Of a DNA stretch of 5,901 bases, positions 1 to 5,901 are shown in pieces. Both the position numbers and the translations under genes were made by a program. The DNA is from DATLBY01 sp035526665 (lineage in GTDB: Bacteria; Acidobacteriota; Terriglobia; Bryobacterales; Bryobacteraceae), in assembly GCA_035526665.1 (NCBI GenBank), contig DATLBY010000467.1:1-5901 (forward strand), written 5' to 3'. The notes below the pieces were generated by a model. That model made no database searches. It worked only from the letters and a program-made list of their open reading frames with translations, and was not told the origin of the DNA. Numbering within the stretch: the first letter of the stretch is position 1; the number at the start of each line of letters is the position of its first letter.

Positions 1-221
1 ATGTGGCTGGGACCGCCCTGCAGAAAGACCATGATGACGGATTTCGCGGTATCGAATCCCCGGCTACCCGCCAGTTTATTGATGCTGGCAGCCTGCGCCT
101 GCTGCCAGCCAAAAAAGTTCGCGAGGTTCAATCCGAGCATCCCGATGGAGCCGGCACGCAGCAGTTCCCGCCGCGTGGGTCCTTCGCACGTCATACAGCT
201 TCGTCCTGGAATCGAAAGCAT
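1..221 (-). CDS. DUF1501 family protein, N-terminal part (runs off the left edge)
   Basis: Only the first 73 codons are present; the gene continues past position 1. The protein begins MLSIPGRSC and carries a twin-arginine signal: T16-R17-R18-E19-L20-L21-R22 fits the (S/T)RRxFLK pattern, followed by a hydrophobic stretch at about 24-37 and a possible AQA cleavage site near residue 44. After a short linker, residues 62-73 read VIMVFLQGGPSH, the hallmark beginning of the DUF1501 core, in which the GGPSH segment is normally followed by a D-x-x-D-P-K type sequence. DUF1501 is placed in the alkaline phosphatase/sulfatase-like superfamily, so a hydrolase-like fold acting outside the cytoplasm is likely, but the reaction is unknown. 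The ATG at 221 was chosen because a perfect AAGGAGG lies 7 bases upstream; an internal ATG at codon 10 lacks this. Cysteines 9 and 12 precede the Tat motif. It follows the DUF1549/DUF1553 gene by 12 bases, a typical pairing. Confidence 0.93.
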   Translation of the reverse strand, partial: MLSIPGRSCMTCEGPTRRELLRAGSIGMLGLNLANFFGWQQAQAASINKLAGSRGFDTAKSVIMVFLQGGPSH

Positions 222-228
222 GGTCTTT

Positions 229-235
229 CCTCCTT
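229..235 (-). promoter_or_regulatory. Shine-Dalgarno of the DUF1501 gene, overlapping the upstream stop codon
   Basis: The minus strand reads TAAGGAGG: the TAA stop of the preceding gene (236-234) runs into a perfect AAGGAGG, 7 bases before the ATG at 221. A ribosome ending translation of the DUF1549/DUF1553 gene would sit directly on this site, which suggests translational coupling or ready re-initiation. It fixes the start of the DUF1501 gene. Confidence 0.88.
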
Positions 236-2420
236 ACCGGTTATACAAAAACGCCTTACTATTGACGAGCGCCCACAAGAGATCCTGTGCGCGCGCGGTG
301 CGGCCCTCGCCGTTGTGCAAATACGTGATCCCCTGATCCAATTCCGAAGGGGTCGGCAGCCGGCTTAGCGTCACGAGATACATTTCTTCGAGGAGCGCCC
401 GATCGGCCGCGCCGCTGAGAATTGCCTTGGCCAGCCGGCCTTTGGGGTCAGCAATCGCATCCGAGATGGTCTTTCCGTTGATGAGGTTCAGGGCATGCGG
501 CAGGCTCAGGTCGGTTTTGCGCTCGCACTCGCAGGCGGATTCGCGCTGCGGCCGTCCGAACAGGTCCAAAAAGCCGTCCTTGCCGACGTGCGGGTCGGGG
601 AAAGCATCGGCGGCCATATCGGCGGGCACTTCGGGGAACATTGGCCGGATCCCCGTCGCCTGCGTGAGCGCATCCATCAACTGCTCCGCGTTCAGGCGGC
701 GCGGGACGGCGTGCGAGAAATTCACGTTGTCGGTGGCGTTCCACTCGTTAGTGGAGATGCGTGCCTGGTAGGTTCGTGAATTTACTATAGTGCGGATCAG
801 GTGCTTCAAATCGTAATCGTGATCCTTAAAATCTTTGGTCAAGGCGTTCAATAGCGCCTCGTTGCTGGGAGGATTGGAGGCCCGGATGTCGTCTACCGGA
901 TCGATGATGCCCTTGCCGAGGAAGTAGCTCCACATCCGGTTCGCCATGGCCTTGGCGAAGAACGGATTCTCCTTCGATGTGATCCAGTCCGCCAGCGCCT
1001 GACGCCGGTTCGCCTCATTCGGCAGGGCAGTGGGAGCGGCGCTTGCCGTACTTGCAGCCACCAGGAACTTCGGGCGCATGATGCGCTCGTCCTTCGGGTG
1101 TTTGACATCGAAGTCATCGCGCTTGTCGTAGATGATCTCTTCGCCACTATCGAACCCGGGCCGCAATCCGACGGTTGAGAAGAAGGAGGTCATCTCGTAG
1201 TACTGATTTTGTGTCCAACGCTCAAAAGGATGATCGTGGCATTGCGTGCAGACCATACGGACGCCCAGAAATACCTGCGTCGTCTTTTCCATGGTCTGTT
1301 TGGCATCGCGCGTCACTCGAAAGTAATTCGCGGCCGGATTTTCGTAAGAGCTTCCGTAGCTGGTCAACAGTTCGCGTACAAACTTGTCGTAATGCGTATT
1401 CTTCGCGACCGACTCGCGTATCCACTCGCGGAATTCCCACGCGCCCTTGTCGCCGATGTATTTCCGGTTGTTCTGGAGCAGGTCGCCCCACTTGAGGGTC
1501 CAGTGGTCGACAAAGGAAGGCCGTGACATCAGCCGGTCGATCATCTTCACGCGCTTCGCCTGCGAGGGCGCGGGATCGGCCAGGAAGTCCTTGATCTCGG
1601 CGGGTGTCGGCAACTGTCCAGTCAAATCCGCGGAGGCGCGCCTGAGAAACGCGACGTCGTCCACGGCGGGCGAAGGCTGAATTTTCAGCCGCTGCAGCTT
1701 GGCATCGATCAACTGGTCGATGTAGTTGTTCTGGGGCAGGGGCTTCCAGGTGAATCCGGCTTTGGGATTCATGACGGTCACCGGCACCGTTCCGAACTTG
1801 CCCTCATAGCGCACGAGCATGGTGGCTTCGCCAACTCGCTCGCCCTTGACCACCGCATCGGAACTGACGTCAGCGATATTTGGAATATTGCTGGCGATAA
1901 CAGCCTCTTTGGTGACGTCACGTGATTTGCCGTCCTGGAAATGGGCAATGATTTTCAAAGCTTTGGTGGCGCCCGGCTTGGTGAGATCCACCTGCGCAGG
2001 CTCCATCTCCAGGCGCTCCACCTTATCCTTGGCAGCGTCGCCGAACGGCACACCCTGGGCGATCCAGTTGTAAATAATCGTGTAGTAGTTCGATCCCGGC
2101 TCGATGCGCAGTCCGCCACCATGCGCCACCTGCTGGGTGGGCTTCGCCAGCATCAGACTGCGGGCGGGATCGGAGCGGTTGAAGCGGCGGCCCGAGAGAT
2201 CATAGAGCAGCGCCTGATAATCGAATTCGGGGTCATAGCCACGCAGCGACAGCTTGAATCCGTTCTTGCCTTTGGCAGCTCCGTGGCAGGGACCGGAAGT
2301 GCATCCAACCTTGTTCAAAATCGGGGCCACATCCCTCAGGAACGTTACCTGCTCTGCCGCCGCAGCTGTCCACGTGAACGCACTAGCGGCCGCCAGCAGG
2401 TACTTTAGACGTACTATCAC
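234..2420 (-). CDS. Secreted cytochrome-like / BIG2 / DUF1549 / DUF1553 protein
   Basis: This 728-residue protein has the usual multidomain layout of planctomycete/acidobacterial 'PSCyt' proteins. Residues 1-22 are a Sec signal peptide ending in an alanine run. Residues 25-127 form a cytochrome-like domain with the heme-type motif C40-TSGP-C45-H46, a CX4CH spacing, and H100 in an AHGGG segment that could be a distal ligand. Residues about 135-217 resemble a bacterial Ig-like group 2 (BIG2) fold. DUF1549 spans about 232-420 and contains a canonical C391-TQ-C394-H395 followed by DHPFERW. DUF1553 spans about 470-718, with an NRMWSYFLGKG segment, PPSNEALL, a C630-E-C632-ER motif, LPHALNLING and the terminal DLLWALVNSKAFLYN. 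The start is GTG at 2420, because an in-frame TGA lies directly before it and an AAGGGGGAG ribosome site lies just upstream. The gene overlaps the preceding one by 38 bases. Function is unassigned; extracytoplasmic redox activity is inferred from the heme motifs. Confidence 0.95.
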   Translation of the reverse strand: MIVRLKYLLAAASAFTWTAAAAEQVTFLRDVAPILNKVGCTSGPCHGAAKGKNGFKLSLRGYDPEFDYQALLYDLSGRRFNRSDPARSLMLAKPTQQVAHGGGLRIEPGSNYYTIIYNWIAQGVPFGDAAKDKVERLEMEPAQVDLTKPGATKALKIIAHFQDGKSRDVTKEAVIASNIPNIADVSSDAVVKGERVGEATMLVRYEGKFGTVPVTVMNPKAGFTWKPLPQNNYIDQLIDAKLQRLKIQPSPAVDDVAFLRRASADLTGQLPTPAEIKDFLADPAPSQAKRVKMIDRLMSRPSFVDHWTLKWGDLLQNNRKYIGDKGAWEFREWIRESVAKNTHYDKFVRELLTSYGSSYENPAANYFRVTRDAKQTMEKTTQVFLGVRMVCTQCHDHPFERWTQNQYYEMTSFFSTVGLRPGFDSGEEIIYDKRDDFDVKHPKDERIMRPKFLVAASTASAAPTALPNEANRRQALADWITSKENPFFAKAMANRMWSYFLGKGIIDPVDDIRASNPPSNEALLNALTKDFKDHDYDLKHLIRTIVNSRTYQARISTNEWNATDNVNFSHAVPRRLNAEQLMDALTQATGIRPMFPEVPADMAADAFPDPHVGKDGFLDLFGRPQRESACECERKTDLSLPHALNLINGKTISDAIADPKGRLAKAILSGAADRALLEEMYLVTLSRLPTPSELDQGITYLHNGEGRTARAQDLLWALVNSKAFLYNR

Positions 2421-4464
2421 TCACTCCCCCTTCTAAGACTTCAAACGGGATGGCCCGGGAATAGATGGTTTCCCGCTGTCCATCCAACATTAGATTTGCG
2501 CTTACGATCAGATCGTACCTGGCCGGCGTGGTCGCTTTCGTGGTGGTGACGGTAAAGCTCCCGGTGGCCGCACCCGTGGCAGCCGGCTTCATATTGATGA
2601 CACGGACGTCGCGCACGCCCGGCGTGTCCACGGTCACAGCCGCGGGCATTATCAGGTCTTTGCGTCCGCTTTCAATGGTCCACTCGAACTGGTAGGCATC
2701 CCCCTGTTCCATGGGGGTACGGCCCGTTGCTTTCACTTGAAGGATGGCAGAGGACGGGCTCGTGAGCCCCACGGGCAAAGCCATCCCAAGCCACGGAGCC
2801 ATGAATGGTTTTTGCCGGTCGGTGGAAGTGGGGTCCATCAAGCCGGTGCCTCCCGCGACGTCGATCACGGTCCCGGGCCCGCTTGCGCGCCGCCGCAAGA
2901 CAGAGCCGTCAGCCAGTTTGCCCTCGGCAAACACGACGAGCTCCTTGGCGGGCAACTCGGCGTCGCTCTGCGCTGTCAGGGTCATTACGCCCCGCCGGCT
3001 GACGGATCGTTGATTCGCCGGGTCGACCGTTTCTTCCGCAATATAGCCGCCTTCCGCGATCCAACCCTTTGGCAGGTCGGGAATGCTAGCGTGAACGGGG
3101 CCATCGAAGCCGCGCCGATCCACACTGACGGGGATGATGATGCTGCTGCCCCGGGGTACGTTCACGTAGGCGGCGCTGGTGGAAACCAGGAAATCCTCGG
3201 CCTGTTTACGAAGCGTAAGCCGGTACCCATAATCGGGTCCGCCGCGGCGGGCAATGTCTTCCACCGCGACGGTAATTTCGTGAACGTCCGGCGGCACCTT
3301 GAAATTCAGGAAAGGATCGTTGCTGGTGCGGCTCGCTACTAATACGGCAAACACGTCCGGAGGAGGCGTGGTATCCCCCGCGGCGACCAGTTTTTTCCCG
3401 CTCCCATCGTAGACCGTAATCAGGCCGTCCAACCGGGAGGTATCTAGCTCCCTGGCCTGCAACTCCAGAAGCAACGACTCCCCTGGCTTTACCTCCACCC
3501 GGTAGCGATCCACCTCGGCGGGCTTGGCAATTCGTCCGTTAATCACGGCGGGCAGCACTACCGAAGCTTCCACCGGCTCGCGCAGTTCCGGGTAGCCGCT
3601 CAGGGCAAACCGCAGGGGTAGCGCGGGGGAACCGGGCATGGGGAACAGGGCGAAGTCACCGGTTTCCGGCAGCTTGACCGTAGCACGCGCAGTACCCTGG
3701 TTGTTACCCCGAAACTCTATGTCTACCGATTCACCGCGTTTCCCTCCCAGCGGGAATGCAGATTGCGGGTAGCTGTAGGAACCAATTTTGAGCCGGTAGA
3801 AATTCTGCTCCTGTTTGCTGAAGCGCGCATCGTGTATTTCGACGATGTAATTACCCTCGCGAGGGAAGGTATAGTCGATACGCGCGTCCACGCCGATGCC
3901 TTGGGCATCATCGCTGCGAGCCAGTTGGTTGCCTTCCATGTCCAGGATCGACAGCACCGGATCGATGGCGGAGCCGCAGCGGCGCGCCTCCACTTCGAAG
4001 ACCCGGCGCTCTCCCGCCTTTCCAGAGACGCGGTAGCGGTCGCGGTCGGCCCCTTGCAACTTCCCGTTGATGGTCACGGGCGTGGATTTCACAACTTGCG
4101 CGCCGGTTATTGAATCGTTGGAATTTTCAACGGTCTCCTCTTCCTCAATCTCCGGGAATGCGCCCACCGTGAAAAGCAGAATGTTGGAGATTCCATCCGG
4201 AGTCTGCACGCGGACCGGATAAGTTCCGACGGCCGCTTCCTGCTTCATTTCCACCAGAAACGGAAGGCTTTTGCCGCTCGAAGACAGAGGCGTGAACACG
4301 GCCGGAAGGGTAGAGATAATTTTGGCGCCGGCTGTTAGTGCCCGGCCCTGCAGGCTAAGAGTAAAAGCTTTCCCTTGCTGCGCGCCGCGCGGCTGCAGCT
4401 CAGTCAGCATGGGCGGGGCCGCCAAGGCTGCGTTGCAGAGCAGGAAGAGAAAAAGTCTATTCAC
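2383..4464 (-). CDS. Secreted PPC-domain protein with IPT/TIG-like N-terminus
   Basis: This 693-residue protein starts with a signal peptide (1-16, hydrophobic core LFLFLLCNAALAA). Residues about 18-101 look like an IPT/TIG immunoglobulin-like domain (TELQPRGAQQGKAFTLSLQG, then VGTYPVRVQTPDG and LLFTVG). Two bacterial pre-peptidase C-terminal (PPC) domains follow at about 128-228 and 303-418. Each has the pattern I-N-G-x-(L/I)...D-R-Y-R-V...G-E, a long beta region and a closing strand (GNYIVEI in the first, DVHEITVAV in the second). Residues about 424-676 are further beta-rich sequence without a family I can name. An acidic run (EIEEEE, 105-110) links the TIG-like and first PPC domains. No catalytic triad or heme motif was seen, and the only cysteine in the mature part is C163. 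A binding or scaffolding role on the cell surface or in the periplasm is inferred. The start is GTG at 4464: an in-frame TGA sits 6 bases upstream of it, with AAGGCGG further upstream. Confidence 0.93.
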   Translation of the reverse strand: MNRLFLFLLCNAALAAPPMLTELQPRGAQQGKAFTLSLQGRALTAGAKIISTLPAVFTPLSSSGKSLPFLVEMKQEAAVGTYPVRVQTPDGISNILLFTVGAFPEIEEEETVENSNDSITGAQVVKSTPVTINGKLQGADRDRYRVSGKAGERRVFEVEARRCGSAIDPVLSILDMEGNQLARSDDAQGIGVDARIDYTFPREGNYIVEIHDARFSKQEQNFYRLKIGSYSYPQSAFPLGGKRGESVDIEFRGNNQGTARATVKLPETGDFALFPMPGSPALPLRFALSGYPELREPVEASVVLPAVINGRIAKPAEVDRYRVEVKPGESLLLELQARELDTSRLDGLITVYDGSGKKLVAAGDTTPPPDVFAVLVASRTSNDPFLNFKVPPDVHEITVAVEDIARRGGPDYGYRLTLRKQAEDFLVSTSAAYVNVPRGSSIIIPVSVDRRGFDGPVHASIPDLPKGWIAEGGYIAEETVDPANQRSVSRRGVMTLTAQSDAELPAKELVVFAEGKLADGSVLRRRASGPGTVIDVAGGTGLMDPTSTDRQKPFMAPWLGMALPVGLTSPSSAILQVKATGRTPMEQGDAYQFEWTIESGRKDLIMPAAVTVDTPGVRDVRVINMKPAATGAATGSFTVTTTKATTPARYDLIVSANLMLDGQRETIYSRAIPFEVLEGGVSDSTSKVPAGGR
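2424..2432 (-). promoter_or_regulatory. Purine-rich ribosome binding site deciding the GTG start at 2420
   Basis: The minus strand reads AAGGGGGAG, then TGA, then GTG. The site lies within the coding region of the PPC gene. The in-frame TGA at 2423-2421 rules out any earlier start for the DUF1549/DUF1553 frame, and the signal peptide follows immediately after the GTG. The G run makes the exact spacing ambiguous (about 3-5 bases). Confidence 0.7.
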
Positions 4465-5806
4465 GGCTGGTCACCGCCTTCTCCAGAGGTACCGGAACGA
4501 AATCCTTCATGATTTCCCCCGTCGCCGCATTGTAGATGCGGACATGCCCATCGAATCCCCCGGTGGCAAGCTTGTCCCCGGCAGGGCTAAAGGCAGCAGC
4601 ATAAATGCCCGCCTGGTGTCCCTTGCATGAGGTTATCAGTTTCCCTGTATCCGCGTCGTACACGTTGACCGCCGCCCCCATGCCACCGACGGCAATGCTC
4701 TTCCCGTCGCTGGACCAGGCCAAGGTTGCAATAGCACCGTCCTGGCGGGGCAATTTGCGAACCAGCGTGGTGTCGTCGGCGATCTTCATCACCTTCGGCC
4801 GGTCCATCATATAGATGTAGGGAGTGCGCTCCTCGCCTCCGATCACCACCAGGTCTTTTTTCGGATGGCGGGCGATTGCCAGGAGCTCACCACGAAGCAG
4901 GTTTACATTTTCCAGGAAGGCTCCGGTTGCGGCATCGCTCAGCTTGGCGGCGCGATCGCGCCCTACCGATACCAGACGCTTGCCGTCCACGCCGAAGCTG
5001 GTGCCCAGCACCCAGTTTTCGTGATTGCCGATTTTGTGAAGCTCTTTGCCCGAGGCCATTTCAATGAGCCGGACGGTATTGTCCGCGGCCCCCACAGCAA
5101 TCACTTTGGCGTCCGGAGAGAGCGAAGCTCCGAAAACTGTGTCGTTGGTAAGAGTAATAGAACGCTTGAGTTTGCCCGCAGGCAGATCCCAGATCTGCAG
5201 CTCTCCGAAGCGCGCTGGAGTGCCACCGGAGGCTATCAGCGATGCACTATCCGAGGAAAAAACAAGGGAGTTGAGCTGCTCAGAGAGTCCAACGAGCCGC
5301 GACACAAGGCCGCTGCCGTCCGCGTTGTGCAGCAGAATTTCGCGATAGCCGGAAACCGCGAGTATTTTTCCATCGTGCGAGAATGCCAGGGCGCTGATCA
5401 CCGGAGGCTGTAGATAGGTTGGAGGCCGGTCGAGCGAGATCAGGTCCTTCGCCTCGGCGGGAGTGTCGTCCTTTGCGCCAGAGGTAATCCAGGCTTGCAC
5501 CGACGCAATCTGTTCCGGAGAGAGCGGAGGGGCTCCGAGCGGCATCACCGGCTGCGCGTCACCTTTGATGTATTTGACGATCAGGCTGTCGCCGGGAGCA
5601 CCCGGCAAAAATCCGGGACCGCGTTTGCCCCCTTTTTGAAAGGCGGCGTAGCTGGTGAGGTCCAGCCCCGAGCTTTTGGCGTTCGGCTGGTGGCAACCCT
5701 GGCACTGCCGCTGCAAAATCGGCCGGATATCGCGAAAGTAGCTGGGGGAATTCTCAGCCGCCAAACTCAGCTGGGAAAAAAGTCCGAGCAGTAACCAAAC
5801 TCGCAT
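4457..5806 (-). CDS. Secreted planctomycete-type cytochrome c fused to a WD40-like propeller
   Basis: This 449-residue protein is the first gene of the block. Residues 1-17 are a signal peptide (MRVWLLLGLFSQLSLAA). Residues about 20-110 are a planctomycete-type cytochrome c domain (PSCyt1 type): YFRDIRPILQRQCQGCHQ with C35-QG-C38-H39 as the heme site, a G-L-D-L-T-S-Y segment, M88-P89 as probable distal ligand, and a closing helix ending QAWITSGAKDD. A linker (about 111-135) leads to about seven beta-propeller blades starting near 136, 178, 223, 266, 307, 358 and 400. These show repeated (F/W)S-x-DG-K-x-(I/L)-A patterns; only W206-D207 is a literal WD pair. Blade five is irregular (RPKVMKIADDTT region). 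The ATG at 5806 is the first start after in-frame TGA and TAG codons and has no Shine-Dalgarno. Electron transfer coupled to protein or ligand binding outside the cytoplasm is inferred; the reaction is unknown. Its stop overlaps the next start by 8 bases. Confidence 0.95.
   Translation of the reverse strand: MRVWLLLGLFSQLSLAAENSPSYFRDIRPILQRQCQGCHQPNAKSSGLDLTSYAAFQKGGKRGPGFLPGAPGDSLIVKYIKGDAQPVMPLGAPPLSPEQIASVQAWITSGAKDDTPAEAKDLISLDRPPTYLQPPVISALAFSHDGKILAVSGYREILLHNADGSGLVSRLVGLSEQLNSLVFSSDSASLIASGGTPARFGELQIWDLPAGKLKRSITLTNDTVFGASLSPDAKVIAVGAADNTVRLIEMASGKELHKIGNHENWVLGTSFGVDGKRLVSVGRDRAAKLSDAATGAFLENVNLLRGELLAIARHPKKDLVVIGGEERTPYIYMMDRPKVMKIADDTTLVRKLPRQDGAIATLAWSSDGKSIAVGGMGAAVNVYDADTGKLITSCKGHQAGIYAAAFSPAGDKLATGGFDGHVRIYNAATGEIMKDFVPVPLEKAVTSRE
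4474..4480 (-). promoter_or_regulatory. Probable ribosome binding site for the PPC gene
   Basis: AAGGCGG on the minus strand differs from the ideal AAGGAGG at one base and lies 9 bases before the GTG at 4464, inside the end of the cytochrome/WD40 gene. With the in-frame TGA at 4473-4471 it supports GTG 4464 as the start. Confidence 0.55.
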
Positions 5807-5818
5807 GGATGTAACGCG

Positions 5819-5827
5819 ATTCTATCA
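5819..5827 (-). promoter_or_regulatory. Candidate extended -10 promoter for the operon
   Basis: The minus strand reads TGATAGAAT, that is a TGn element joined to TAGAAT, one mismatch from TATAAT. At normal spacing, transcription would begin at the A at 5812, only 6 bases before the ATG at 5806. The -35 position (5842-5847, GGTCAG) matches the consensus poorly, which is common when an extended -10 is present. This is a sequence match only; the lack of a ribosome binding site before the ATG is consistent with it. Confidence 0.45.
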
Positions 5828-5901
5828 CCGAAAGCACTTCCCTGACCCGGCCGGCCAGCCGATTGGACTTTTATGCGGCAGCGGTAGCCGGAAGTGGATC
5901 C

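Noticed and set aside
1..368. Two plus-strand open frames at the left edge
   Set aside because: They run antisense to the DUF1501 N-terminus and the end of the DUF1549/DUF1553 gene, both of which are well supported by family motifs and ribosome sites.
2737..3342. Plus-strand open frame of 201 codons
   Set aside because: It lies wholly antisense to the PPC gene, has no recognisable domain or signal peptide, and its composition is what the complement of a GC-rich gene gives.
4865..5413. Plus-strand open frame of 182 codons
   Set aside because: It is antisense to the propeller region of the cytochrome/WD40 gene, shows no family features, and the minus-strand frame here is clearly the real gene.
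5847..5856. GC-only palindromic stretch CCGGCCGGCC just upstream of the candidate promoter
   Set aside because: The perfect dyad is only 8 bases, has no flanking symmetry and no loop for a hairpin, and such strings are common in GC-rich DNA; an operator is possible but unsupported.
5871..5901. Possible C-terminal end of an upstream minus-strand gene (reads DPLPATAAA then TAA)
   Set aside because: Only ten codons are visible, another frame is also open across this stretch, and nothing in it identifies a protein. More sequence beyond 5901 would decide it.
5896..5901. Window ends exactly on a BamHI site (GGATCC)
   Set aside because: It could mark the end of a cloned insert, but another BamHI site occurs at 647-652 and it has no biological meaning on its own.

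Overview
The window holds one tightly packed operon-like block, entirely on the minus strand, read from about 5812 down past position 1. The gene families (planctomycete-type cytochrome c / DUF1549 / DUF1553, DUF1501, PPC-domain and WD40 proteins) and the GC-rich coding sequence point to Acidobacteriota of the Solibacter/Bryobacter type, or less likely Planctomycetota or Verrucomicrobiota. This placement is inferred from family content only.

Layout in transcription order. 5901-5807: short upstream region with a candidate extended -10 promoter that would give an almost leaderless mRNA. 5806-4457: secreted c-type cytochrome domain fused to a seven-bladed WD40-like propeller. 4464-2383: secreted all-beta protein with an IPT/TIG-like domain and two PPC domains, starting at GTG and overlapping the previous gene by 8 bases. 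2420-234: secreted cytochrome-like / BIG2 / DUF1549 / DUF1553 protein, starting at GTG and overlapping the previous gene by 38 bases. 221 to beyond the left edge: N-terminus of a DUF1501 protein with a Tat signal, whose Shine-Dalgarno shares bases with the stop codon of the gene before it.

All four products carry export signals, so the set is predicted to act outside the cytoplasm. The three complete proteins contain three heme-attachment-like motifs between them: CX2CH in the first gene, and CX4CH plus CX2CH in the third. The PPC, BIG2 and propeller domains are binding modules, and DUF1501 belongs to the alkaline phosphatase/sulfatase-like superfamily. A plausible reading is an extracytoplasmic redox plus hydrolase-like assembly that handles a polymer or other large substrate, but no member has an assigned reaction and the substrate cannot be read from the sequence. 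DUF1549/DUF1553 and DUF1501 genes are well known as neighbours in these phyla, so the block is a known but functionally undescribed association rather than a new gene family.

No tRNA, rRNA, CRISPR array, insertion sequence or clear terminator was seen. The numerous plus-strand open frames are antisense shadows of the four genes.
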